Position numbers and translations under genes: made by a program. A DNA stretch of 6,983 bases from Nitrososphaerales archaeon TH5895 (lineage in GTDB: Archaea > Thermoproteota > Nitrososphaeria > Nitrososphaerales > Nitrososphaeraceae): contig JAATVS010000190.1 in the NCBI GenBank assembly GCA_014523695.1, positions 1-6,983 of the forward strand, read 5' to 3'. The notes under the pieces were generated by a model. The model saw only the letters and a list, made by a program, of their open reading frames with translations. It was not told where the DNA came from and did not search any database. Shown in pieces: positions 1 through 6,175 of this stretch (the stretch's first letter is position 1; every line of letters begins with the position of its first letter).

Positions 1-1
1 A

Positions 2-677
2 TTAATTCTTTCTTAGTGCAAAGAATATGAAAGTGTAGTCAAGGCATGTATCATTCCAATGAATAACTTTTTCTCCGTGTGTAAAATCTATTGGTTCAGT
101 AAGAAGGAAACCGTTCCCTTCTGCAATTCTAATTACGTCTTCCTCTATTTCTTTTCTGCTGAAAATATTATCAGGCGAATTCTTAGGGTTTACGTCCGTA
201 TTAACTAGATTGACTATCTTATCAGGCCAGTAGTCTGTCGATGTCAAAAGTAATCCACTTTTTTTTATTATTCATTTCTTTGAAATAGTTCTGCATATTA
301 ATACCATTCTCGTTGACTGATAATGACGTAACGAAATCAAATGTATTGTTTTGAAATTCAGTTTTTTCTAGATCTTGAATCGAAATATTAAATGTGTTAT
401 ACAATTCGATTGCGGCTGATATTCCTTCTTTTAGGAACAAATCACATCCATATAGGTTCATAAAACCAAGTCTCCTCAGCAGAGGCAAAATCGGAGAACC
501 GTTACACCCCACATCTAGTATAAAAGCACTTCTGTCTGCTTGCTTTATTATATCAACCATTTTAAGTGTATCCCATGACTTTACTCTGTCATGATGTGGA
601 AATAGCCCAAGAGAACGAAGGCATTTCATTGCGTGATATACTTCAAAGGAGTTTTTAAGAACTGAATTATGACCCAT
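2..677 (-). pseudogene. Class I SAM-dependent methyltransferase, split by a frameshift in a poly-A run
   Basis: The first reading frame (ATG at 677) gives 151 residues. It has a Rossmann motif I, FILDVGCNGSP (residues 52-62), an acidic residue after strand 2 in YGCDL (D79), and a DFVTSLSV strand (114-121), all typical of class I methyltransferases. At codons 138-140 (AAA AAA AAG) the protein leaves sense and stops at 222. The natural continuation, SGLLLTSTDYWPDKI..., is open in another frame from 259 down to a TAA at 2-4. Removing one A from the run of eight (259-266) joins both parts into one protein of about 224 residues, a normal length for this fold. The shift needed is +1 (or -2), so classic -1 programmed slippage does not explain it. 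It may be a true pseudogene, a homopolymer sequencing error, or rescue by transcriptional slippage. SVNENG stands where such proteins often read SVIEHG, a possible sign of decay. The substrate is unknown. Confidence 0.75.
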
Positions 678-699
678 TATTTCGAAGCATTTTATAAGG

Positions 700-709
700 T
701 AATTTAAGC
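700..709 (-). promoter_or_regulatory. Candidate TATA box for the methyltransferase
   Basis: On the minus strand the sequence reads GCTTAAATTA, centred about 27 bases before the ATG at 677. That is the expected spacing for a leaderless archaeal transcript. A second AT-rich stretch, TTATAAAA, lies about 10 bases nearer the ATG and is too close to serve a start at 677. Assigned from spacing and composition only. Confidence 0.35.
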
Positions 710-858
710 TTCCGAACTGACATCAGATCTTTCGGCCTTTCCTTCTTAAGGTATGGTCGAAAGGTTGATCCTATTCCGGCAACTTCGATGATAAAGCCTC
801 TGAAGCGGATTGCAAGTGCAACAAAGGAAACAAACCTAAATGGAAAACGAACACACAC

Positions 859-1131
859 ATGACACTTTCTCAAAAATACTGTTTATCCTTAATTTTCAAT
901 ATGTTTTATTGTCGCACAAATGATGATGATAATCCATTTCGCGCATTTGACGTGACTATCACAGATATGTATAGAGAACAAACTAGAGCAAGATTGGTTA
1001 AAGAAACAAGAGATATTGAGGATGCAGTTGAATTAAATGACCCAACTCTTGCGCGCCACGTAAGATTTGTTCAAGATATATCTGGAAATGTAACTATTGT
1101 AGTTATAAAATGGAATGTGATAGATATTTAA
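859..1131 (+). CDS. Small protein of unknown function (90 aa)
   Basis: I do not recognise this protein. The reading frame runs from ATG 859 to TAA 1129-1131. A second in-frame ATG at 901 would give 76 residues and may be the true start, because an AAAAATAC stretch at 872-879 sits about 25 bases before it, the leaderless spacing. The product is acidic and polar in the middle (NDDDNPFRAFD, then a charged stretch rich in R, E and K that is probably helical) and ends in alternating hydrophobic residues (NVTIVVIKW) that suggest a beta strand. No membrane segment, signal peptide or cysteine motif stands out. It is divergent from the methyltransferase. Its last 20 or so bases overlap a second short reading frame (1110-1193) that looks equally protein-like, so the true C-terminus may have been changed by a frameshift. 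Amino-acid balance is the main evidence that it is coding. Confidence 0.45.
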   Translation: MTLSQKYCLSLIFNMFYCRTNDDDNPFRAFDVTITDMYREQTRARLVKETRDIEDAVELNDPTLARHVRFVQDISGNVTIVVIKWNVIDI

Positions 1132-1193
1132 GGGATGAAATAGGCCTTCCAATCGAGTCTAGACGTTGGTGGAATACGTATAAAGGCGCATAG
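1110..1193 (+). other. Short reading frame (27 codons) overlapping the end of the 90-aa gene
   Basis: ATG 1110 to TAG 1191-1193 encodes 27 residues including YLRDEIGLPIES and RRWWNTYKGA. The composition is protein-like. It overlaps the 859-1131 gene by 22 bases in another frame. It could be a separate small peptide, or the original C-terminus of the upstream protein displaced by a small indel near 1110. I cannot tell which, and it could be chance. Confidence 0.2.
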
Positions 1194-1245
1194 AAGTGCC
1201 TAAAAGGCGGGTAAAACCAGAGAAAACATAAAGGGTGAAGCCACA

Positions 1246-1257
1246 TTTTTTTAATTT
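1246..1257 (+). terminator. T-rich tract, possible archaeal terminator
   Basis: Seven T in a row followed by AATTT, about 115 bases after the stop of the 90-aa gene. Archaeal termination often uses T-rich tracts without a strong hairpin, and I see no hairpin directly before it. Weak support. Confidence 0.2.
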
Positions 1258-1366
1258 AAACTAGTCTTTGCGCGCAGTACATCTGTAATTTATGTAGAAT
1301 TTCATAGGAGGCTTGGAAGGATTCACATTCATCGATCCCACCATCCTAAACTAGATACTCTCTCTA

Positions 1367-1375
1367 TTATATAAG
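1367..1375 (+). promoter_or_regulatory. Candidate TATA box before the 1402 reading frame
   Basis: TTATATAAG centred about 31 bases before the ATG at 1402, slightly longer than ideal leaderless spacing. It is followed at once by the TACGAT/ATCGTA inverted repeat (1381-1398), which lies between the TATA box and the start codon, where a repressor could bind. Confidence 0.3.
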
Positions 1376-1380
1376 AGATT

Positions 1381-1398
1381 TACGATAGAACAATCGTA
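1381..1398. repeat. Inverted repeat, 6-bp arms, 6-base spacer
   Basis: TACGAT at 1381-1386 and ATCGTA at 1393-1398 are perfect inverted copies around AGAACA. The position between a TATA-like box and an ATG suggests an operator or a small hairpin. A 6-bp pair can arise by chance in AT-rich DNA. Confidence 0.3.
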
Positions 1399-1401
1399 TA
1401 T

Positions 1402-1759
1402 ATGAATCTCCCAGAACAAGAGGAAGACAAGCTTGTCACGTTCGCACTCAGTCCAAAAGACTACTATTATGAACTGAAACGGGCAAACTCCTCTATAGAA
1501 TCGGCAAGATAGAAGGTCCAACGATATAAGATTTGGCAGATTGGGCACAACTTTGCGATTGGCGCACTCTCAAGACAACTAGGTCAATTCTATGTTGTAT
1601 CATTAATGAGGTAAAAGGAGAATAGAAGAACAGAAAGAGAACCTACTACCTGATTTCGAGAAGGTTACTCCGAACCCAATAATAACACCTACATAGTATC
1701 TTGGGGTCTATGATACCGCAAAACCAAAATTTACGACTAGACTGAAAAAAATATTGTAG
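1402..1759 (+). pseudogene. Probable decayed gene of unknown function, several frame changes
   Basis: ATG 1402 opens 36 codons of balanced, charged sequence (LPEQEEDKLVTFALSPKD, then YYYELKRANSSIESAR) before a TAG at 1510. The next protein-like pieces lie in other frames: DWRTLKTTRS with CCIINEVKG (about 1557-1620), then RIEEQKENLLPDFEKV, TPNPIITPT, an in-frame TAG, and YLGVYDTAKPKFTTRLKKIL up to the TAG at 1757-1759. Strung together they would make a mostly helical soluble protein of about 120 residues. At least two frame changes and two in-frame stops rule out an intact product. I do not recognise the family. It has a TATA-like box upstream. The caution is that the reverse strand of part of this stretch also reads as hydrophobic protein-like sequence, so the coding strand is not certain. 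Confidence 0.35.
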
Positions 1760-1793
1760 TGACAACTCTTTAGTTTTCCAAAAAAATAGATCA

Positions 1794-2072
1794 ATTGTGG
1801 ATCTTGTGCACCAATAATATCAGTTTTGAGGTGCGTGAGCTAAGCATGGGAGATATTGTAAGGACAAGGTAATTGAATATCACCAACGCGTAAAACAATT
1901 GTCAAATCATGATTTGAATATAGTATATGGATATGATACCCAAAACAGATGCCTCACCAAATTCAAATCCTGCCTCCCCTTACATAGGCAGAGAAACATC
2001 TCGGCCAATAGCTCCTAGTATGGGATTTATGATTGTCATGATAACTCCAGTAATGAATCTAGAGATCAGAAG
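1794..2072 (-). pseudogene. Probable relic of a membrane permease (MFS-like fragment)
   Basis: One minus-strand frame is hydrophobic throughout and broken only by stops at 1980-1982 and 1902-1904, with a further TAA just upstream at 2073-2075. The first 30 codons contain LLISRFITG, then seven residues, then NPILGAIGRD. The spacing R-F-x2-G-x7-P-x3-A-x3-D matches the fourth helix and following loop of drug/proton MFS transporters, where RFxxG...P...A...D is typical. The next block (GEAGFEFGEASVLGIIS) could be the start of helix 5, and the third (LFYALVIFNYLVLTISP) could be another helix. No start codon or intact domain remains. It overlaps the topA promoter region. The MFS assignment rests on one short motif and is tentative. 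Confidence 0.3.
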
Positions 2073-2080
2073 TTATATTA
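2073..2080 (+). promoter_or_regulatory. Candidate TATA box for topA, favouring a TTG start
   Basis: TTATATTA is only about 10 bases before the ATG at 2087, too close to drive a transcript carrying that codon. It is about 28 bases before the in-frame TTG at 2105, the usual leaderless spacing. If this box is used, translation would begin at codon 7 of the annotated frame. No comparable TATA-like sequence sits 25-30 bases before the ATG. Confidence 0.35.
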
Positions 2081-2086
2081 GCTTCA

Positions 2087-4399
2087 ATGGAACAACCAGC
2101 AGGTTTGAGTCTAGGCAGGATTCCCGAACCTCCATATGCCCTAGTAGTCTGCGAAAAACCTACCGTTGCACTCAGGATAGCACACGCTTTGGGAACCTCG
2201 AGTTTCGCAAAAATTACAGGAACAGGGAGAGATTCAGGTCCAACAAATAGAAATAAAAGCGGACCGCAATCACTGGTTTTTTTAGCAATCTCCCAAAAGG
2301 GCCAGAGATTTGTTGTGTGTTCTGCACTCGGCCATCTGTACGGATTAGTAGATGTAAATGGAAATCGAAGCGTATATCCTATCTTTGACGTTAAGTGGAT
2401 GCCAATTCTGAAAAAGAGGATCGGAAAGGGGCCAAAGACCGCAGCAGCTTCTGAACGAATAATTAAGTCTATATCATCGCTCTCTCAAAAAGCTACTTGC
2501 TTTATTCATGCTTGTGATTATGATCAGGAAGGTGAAGTCATTGGATACAATATTTTACAATACGCCTGTAATAACAAGTATGAGAAGTCATTAAGGGCTA
2601 AATTTTCGACTCTTACTGATCAAGAAATTAGAAATTCTTTTGACAAGCTGCTTCCACCAAGCAAGAGACTAGCTGAAGCTGGCAGAGCTCGACATCTGAT
2701 CGATTTTGTTTATGGTGTGAATCTGTCAAGGGCATTGACACAAGCTTTCAAGAACAGTAACAGTGGTAAACGGTACTATAATCTATCAATAGGAAGAGTA
2801 CAAGGTCCAGCTCTTGCTTTCGTCGTAGATAAAGAGATGTCTATTAGAAACCATATTCCAGTACCTTACTGGACCATACATGCAGAATTTGAAAAAAATG
2901 GACATATAATTGAAACATATTACTACCGGCAGAAAATCGAGACATTATTAGAAGCTACTTCAATAGTGGATGCCTGCTCAAATCAAACTGGTAAAGTTAC
3001 CGAAATTGAGAACCAGAAGATAACTCTTCGCGCTCCGTATCCTTTTAATCTTGGAGATTTGCAGAAGGAAGCATATCGAATATTTAGGTTCTCTCCCAGC
3101 TATACGTTATCCATTGCTGAGAGGCTATACATTAATGCGCTAATTTCATATCCGAGAACGTCTAGTCAAAGATTACCGTCGTCAATAAACTACCGGAAAA
3201 TTATTTCAGATCTTTCCAAGATTGGATCTCCTGCTCCTAAAAATAATGTTAATAGTAATATGCTGTCCGATGGACTTCCTATTGATGGTCCTTATACAAG
3301 AATGGCTATGGAGCTGCTATCAAACAACATTCGTCTTTCTCCAAATGAGGGAAGCAAGACCGATCCAGCACATCCTGCGATTTACCCAACAGGAGAGAGA
3401 CTACGAGGTAGACTAAATGCTAGCGAATCCAAAATATTTGATCTTATCATTAGGAGATTTTTAGCGACCTTTGGTCAACCAGCAATAAGTCTGCAAACGA
3501 TAGTGACAATTAATGTTATAGCCGACCATTTTTTCCAGGCTGCCAACAAGACGATAATAGATGAAGGCTGGATGCGCTTTTGCAGACCCTATATTAGCAA
3601 CAGGTTAGGATCAGGGTCCCGCTCTTATTTACAAGCGTTCCGAAAAGGAGACACATTGAAAAATGTCGCCGTTACAATGACTGAGAGGTTTACTCAGCCT
3701 CCTTCTAGATTTAATCAATCCAGCTTACTAGAAGAAATGGAGACGAAAAAGATTGGCACAAAAGCAACAAGGTCGGAAATCATTAACACATTATTTAAAC
3801 GGAACTATATTAGTAACGTATCTTCTTCGAAAGACGTTTCTGGCTCTAGACAAAGTAATGGTTCAGGAGGAGGAATAGAGGCTACAGATCTTGGAGTTGA
3901 AATAGTACAGTCGATGCTCAAGTACTTACCAAACATAGTATCTACAGACCTTACCAGATCAATGGAAGAACTACTTGAAGGAATTGAAATTGGCGCCGAT
4001 AGAAGTGATTTTGTAATAAAGTACTCAATTGCCAAATTAAAAGAAGCAATCATTCCATTTAAGGAAAAGGAGATTGAGATAGGCAATCGCATAACAGATG
4101 CGGTAAATGTTACGAGGGACAAACAACAGATGATTCTAGGGACATGTCCGATTTGTGGCAAGGGAAGCCTAAAAATTATAACATCACGTAAGACTAAGAA
4201 GAGGTTTGTAGGATGCTCTAATTACTCATCTGGTGAGTGCAAGGCAACGGCTCCATTACCACAGAAAGGATCGATAAGAACTACAGGTGAGATCTGTTCT
4301 TCATGCAGATGGCCAGTGCTGGAGAATGTCTACTTTCGTGAGGCAAAGTATAGATGGAAGTTTTGTATTAATATACAATGTCCTACTAAGAAAGAATAA
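2087..4399 (+). CDS. topA: DNA topoisomerase I (type IA), archaeal
   Basis: Type IA topoisomerase that relaxes negatively supercoiled DNA by cutting one strand and forming a 5'-phosphotyrosyl link. The Toprim domain (about residues 18-165) opens with YALVVCEKPTVA (E23 is the conserved glutamate) and carries the metal-binding ACDYDQEGE motif (D144, D146). The catalytic tyrosine is Y355 in ISYPRTSSQRLP, the form usual in archaeal enzymes. The fold continues through GTKATRSEII and IEATDLG. The C-terminus has two Cys4 zinc fingers (C687, C690, C710, C718; C737, C740, C760, C765), likely for DNA binding. The length of 770 residues is within the family range. An 18-residue Ser/Gly-rich stretch (579-596) sits between the RNYIS and IEATDLG motifs. 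ATG 2087 is annotated, but TTG 2105 (764 aa) fits the TATA box at 2073-2080 better and keeps the whole Toprim domain. A hairpin follows 15 bases after the stop. The gene is intact and stands alone on its strand. Confidence 0.96.
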   Translation: MEQPAGLSLGRIPEPPYALVVCEKPTVALRIAHALGTSSFAKITGTGRDSGPTNRNKSGPQSLVFLAISQKGQRFVVCSALGHLYGLVDVNGNRSVYPIFDVKWMPILKKRIGKGPKTAAASERIIKSISSLSQKATCFIHACDYDQEGEVIGYNILQYACNNKYEKSLRAKFSTLTDQEIRNSFDKLLPPSKRLAEAGRARHLIDFVYGVNLSRALTQAFKNSNSGKRYYNLSIGRVQGPALAFVVDKEMSIRNHIPVPYWTIHAEFEKNGHIIETYYYRQKIETLLEATSIVDACSNQTGKVTEIENQKITLRAPYPFNLGDLQKEAYRIFRFSPSYTLSIAERLYINALISYPRTSSQRLPSSINYRKIISDLSKIGSPAPKNNVNSNMLSDGLPIDGPYTRMAMELLSNNIRLSPNEGSKTDPAHPAIYPTGERLRGRLNASESKIFDLIIRRFLATFGQPAISLQTIVTINVIADHFFQAANKTIIDEGWMRFCRPYISNRLGSGSRSYLQAFRKGDTLKNVAVTMTERFTQPPSRFNQSSLLEEMETKKIGTKATRSEIINTLFKRNYISNVSSSKDVSGSRQSNGSGGGIEATDLGVEIVQSMLKYLPNIVSTDLTRSMEELLEGIEIGADRSDFVIKYSIAKLKEAIIPFKEKEIEIGNRITDAVNVTRDKQQMILGTCPICGKGSLKIITSRKTKKRFVGCSNYSSGECKATAPLPQKGSIRTTGEICSSCRWPVLENVYFREAKYRWKFCINIQCPTKKE

Positions 4400-4413
4400 T
4401 GGTGAATTCAGAT

Positions 4414-4429
4414 CTTTCATTCGTGAAAG
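4414..4429 (+). terminator. Hairpin with TTCG loop after topA, followed by T-rich sequence
   Basis: CTTTCA and TGAAAG form a perfect 6-bp stem around TTCG, 15 bases after the topA stop, then TGTTTATTT. A UUCG tetraloop would be stable in RNA, although here the closing pair is A-U and not the optimal C-G. The position fits a transcript 3' end or terminator. Confidence 0.45.
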
Positions 4430-4540
4430 TGTTTATTTGCTGACTGCTACATTAGTTTACCACACGGTTCGTTAGATATGGGATTGGTTTCTAGTATCTC
4501 AGGATGTATACTTATTCCCGCTAACAAGCAAGGTCATAGT

Positions 4541-4564
4541 TTGACTCATTCGTCCATGAGTCAA
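4541..4564. repeat. Perfect 9-bp inverted repeat
   Basis: TTGACTCAT (4541-4549) and ATGAGTCAA (4556-4564) are perfect inverted copies around TCGTCC. The site lies about 160 bases before the VOC gene and 140 after topA. No long T tract follows, so it looks more like a protein-binding site or an RNA hairpin than a standard terminator. Two short palindromes, AAAGCTTT and TTGATCAA, follow at 4570-4584. Confidence 0.45.
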
Positions 4565-4620
4565 GTTCGTAAAGCTTTGATCAACTAAACAAAGGCATTC
4601 TAGTCCTGGCCCTTGAACAG

Positions 4621-4651
4621 ATGCATTCTACCGATTAGATTCAAAATGCAT
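4621..4651. repeat. Paired ATGCAT motifs upstream of the VOC gene
   Basis: ATGCATT at 4621-4627 and AATGCAT at 4645-4651 are inverted copies with their starts 24 bases apart, and each core is itself a palindrome. They lie roughly 20-50 bases upstream of the TATA box of the VOC gene, where an archaeal regulator could bind. Short motifs, so chance is possible. Confidence 0.25.
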
Positions 4652-4667
4652 GGATTTGCTGGAAGCA

Positions 4668-4685
4668 AAAGGGTTTATACCCTTT
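4668..4685 (+). promoter_or_regulatory. TATA box of the VOC gene inside a perfect inverted repeat
   Basis: TTTATA at 4674-4679 is centred about 28 bases before the ATG at 4705, fitting leaderless transcription. The box sits inside AAAGGGT (4668-4674), TTAT and ACCCTTT (4679-4685), a perfect 7-bp inverted repeat. A dimeric repressor bound here would block TBP, so this is a good operator candidate. Confidence 0.5.
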
Positions 4686-4704
4686 CAATAATAATCATCA
4701 CGGA

Positions 4705-5109
4705 ATGAAAACAAAAATTTTTGTGAACTTACCAATAAAGGATCTCAATAAATCAGTGGCTTTTTTTACCAAGCTTGGTTTTAGCTTTAACCCTCAGTTT
4801 ACCGACGAGAATGCAACGTGTATGATTATTGGAGAGGACATATTCATCATGCTTTTGGTTGAGAAATTTTTTAAGAGTTTTACAAAAAAGGACGTCTGCG
4901 ATACCTCAAAAAATACGGAAGCGATAGTGGCCCTATCTGTCGAATCGAGAGAGAAAGTAGATCAGATGATAGAAAAAGCAAAAGAGGCCGGAGGGAGTGA
5001 ACCCCGGGAAAAACAGGACCATGGTTGGATGTATGGGCGTAGCTTTGAGGATATCGATGGACATTTGTGGGAAGTATTCTTCATGGAAGAAAGCGCAATA
5101 AAAAAATGA
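4705..5109 (+). CDS. VOC (glyoxalase/bleomycin-resistance fold) family protein, predicted lactoylglutathione-lyase-like
   Basis: The 134-residue product has the paired beta-alpha-beta-beta-beta modules of the vicinal oxygen chelate fold. It starts KIFVNLPIKDLNKSVAFFTKLGF, with the usual first strand and helix of module one. The second module begins near EAIVALSVES (72-81) and ends with DHGWMYGRSFEDIDGHLWEV (105-124). This matches the widespread short family often annotated as predicted lactoylglutathione lyase. Real substrates of that family are mostly unknown. At metal-ligand positions, E123 in HLWEVF is present, but N8 stands where glyoxalase I has histidine, so glyoxalase activity should not be assumed. 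It is cytosolic, with no signal or membrane segment. ATG 4705 is chosen because the TATA box lies 28 bases upstream and the first strand begins at once. It has its own promoter and is convergent with the threonylcarbamoyl-AMP synthase gene. The family is most familiar from bacteria, so an old transfer is possible but not shown here. Confidence 0.88.
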   Translation: MKTKIFVNLPIKDLNKSVAFFTKLGFSFNPQFTDENATCMIIGEDIFIMLLVEKFFKSFTKKDVCDTSKNTEAIVALSVESREKVDQMIEKAKEAGGSEPREKQDHGWMYGRSFEDIDGHLWEVFFMEESAIKK

Positions 5110-5422
5110 CCACGTCTAAATGCTTGATTTTAAAGCTATTACCCGAATAATCAAGCTATGCTGCTTTAGTAAAGGCATTATGAATTACTATTGGCAGGTG
5201 TATCTAGTGACCAGAGCTTGATGAAGGTGCTGATCCCTAACTCCAATTAAAAGCACATGGTTGACTGACTCTGCGATAAGGGAACGTTACTGCCACTGCG
5301 ATAAGATATAAGCTACTTATCATTTGAATTCATTCGAGTTACCTAATAAAAACATCGAATTCAGAAACGAATCGATCAGAGGGGAGGGGGTTTGAACTAA
5401 TTTTACCAAGATGGAACTGGTA
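5110..5422. other. Convergent spacer without a gene
   Basis: This 313-base gap lies between the convergent VOC and threonylcarbamoyl-AMP synthase genes. I see no protein-like frame longer than about 20 codons and no tRNA. It holds the 8-bp inverted repeat at 5122-5156, a 10-bp direct repeat CTGCGATAAG at 5271-5280 and 5296-5305 (starts 25 bases apart), and a 7-bp inverted repeat TGAATTC/GAATTCA at 5325-5331 and 5357-5363. A G-rich purine run lies near 5379-5393. Their role is unknown; transcript 3' ends from both sides must fall here. Confidence 0.5.
5122..5156 (+). terminator. 8-bp inverted repeat shortly after the VOC gene, possible terminator
   Basis: GCTTGATT (5122-5129) and AATCAAGC (5149-5156) are perfect inverted copies with a 19-base spacer, starting 12 bases after the VOC stop codon. 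The position suggests a transcript 3' end. The long loop and the lack of a following T tract lower confidence. Confidence 0.3.
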
Positions 5423-6076
5423 TCATGAAGAACCTAACGCTGCTATGATATCGCTTTCGGAGATCGGCCCATTCCTCACAAGGGTTAATGTTTCATCATC
5501 ATCATCAAAGCGAATTATTGTAGAATGGGAATATTTATTCAACGTACCGCCATCTAGCAGAGCGTCAAAGCTCGCCAGCGAGGTCGTGTTGATTTGAGAT
5601 GGACTTTTCACAGACTCCTGGCCGGAAATGTTAGCGCTAGTTCCAACCAAGTAGCGATTTAATTTAAGAAGTGAAAGGGTGCATGGATTGCCTGGAATTC
5701 TGACTGCCAGTGACGAGTTATTAGCCGTCAACCTTGGAGATATGTTTTCGTTAGATATAGGACATATTATCGTTAAAGGTCCAGGCCAAAATTTCCGAGC
5801 TAGTTTCTTAACCTTATCCGAAACATCTACAATGTTCTCGAGATCGATGAGACTGGCACTAAGAACTGGTAGTGCTTTCTCAGCCACCCTCCGCTTTACA
5901 AGAAATACCCGATCTACTGCCTTCTCGTTAAAAGGATCACAACCTATCCCGTACACGGTGTCTGTAGGATAAACGATCACCCCTCCATTCTTTACTATGT
6001 TTGTACAACTCTCAATTGCATTATTTTCCCCACATTTGAATTTCAAATAGCTCGCTGTCGTGTTATCCATGTTCAT
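5423..6076 (-). CDS. tsaC: Threonylcarbamoyl-AMP synthase (Sua5/YciO/YrdC/YwlC family)
   Basis: The enzyme joins threonine, bicarbonate and ATP to threonylcarbamoyl-AMP, the donor used by the KEOPS complex (in archaea) to make t6A37 in tRNAs that read ANN codons. The 217-residue protein is a single YrdC domain. Landmarks are VYPTDTVYGIGCDP (35-48), the basic KRR with ALPVL (61-72), FWPGPLT (96-102), AVRIPGN (124-130), VGTSANISG (144-152), STIIRF (185-190) and LVRNGPIS (199-206). It lacks the extra C-terminal domain of full-length Sua5 (about 340 residues), so it is of the short YrdC/TsaC type. A run of four aspartates (191-194) lies between the last two motifs. The start is ATG 6076, but ATG 6070 (two codons later) is equally possible because neither has a clear ribosome site. 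It lies 99 bases downstream of the zinc/membrane protein gene on the same strand and may be co-transcribed. It ends convergent to the VOC gene. Confidence 0.93.
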   Translation of the reverse strand: MNMDNTTASYLKFKCGENNAIESCTNIVKNGGVIVYPTDTVYGIGCDPFNEKAVDRVFLVKRRVAEKALPVLSASLIDLENIVDVSDKVKKLARKFWPGPLTIICPISNENISPRLTANNSSLAVRIPGNPCTLSLLKLNRYLVGTSANISGQESVKSPSQINTTSLASFDALLDGGTLNKYSHSTIIRFDDDDETLTLVRNGPISESDIIAALGSS

Positions 6077-6175
6077 CCAAAGACCGGAATGATAGAGACT
6101 ATCTGCATCCTTCTGTTAGATAATCCTTCTGCTCGACCTATCCTACTTTCAGATGCTTCTGAACCAACCCTTTAT

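Larger units (their letters stand above)
1194..2086. other. Long stretch without an intact gene, with decayed coding sequence
   Basis: No reading frame here is long and convincing enough to be an intact gene. Frames between 1927 and 2250 on the plus strand and 1351 and 1548 on the minus strand lack recognisable motifs. The region does show protein-like fragments broken by stops and frame changes: a charged, helical plus-strand series from 1402 to 1759 and a hydrophobic minus-strand series from 1794 to 2072, both listed separately. A third plus-strand fragment around 1845-2010 contains VIEYHQRVKQL but is antisense to the minus-strand series, so only one of the two can be a real relic. I see no RNA gene, insertion sequence or terminal repeats. 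Confidence 0.5.

Noticed and set aside
258..266. Programmed -1 frameshift at A-AAA-AAG in the methyltransferase
   Set aside because: The heptamer is present, but a -1 shift leads to a stop after a few codons; the downstream methyltransferase frame needs +1 or -2.
667..873. 68-codon minus-strand reading frame
   Set aside because: Starts at TTG, is Arg/Phe-rich without domain features, and covers the probable promoter of the methyltransferase.
1351..1548. 65-codon minus-strand frame rich in Leu, Phe and Cys
   Set aside because: Antisense to the charged plus-strand frame at 1402-1512; no motif or convincing start.
1927..2250. 107-codon plus-strand frame overlapping the start of topA
   Set aside because: Its second half is an alternative frame of topA, and its first half (Pro/Ser-rich) is the antisense of the hydrophobic minus-strand relic.
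3805..4161. 118-codon minus-strand frame inside topA
   Set aside because: Lies fully inside the well-supported topoisomerase gene; a shadow frame.
5375..5410. Possible tRNA T-arm (GTTCAAAC on the minus strand)
   Set aside because: The bases flanking it do not form a T stem, and no acceptor, D or anticodon arm can be paired around it.
5679..5972. 97-codon plus-strand frame inside the threonylcarbamoyl-AMP synthase gene
   Set aside because: Antisense to strongly conserved YrdC motifs; a shadow frame.
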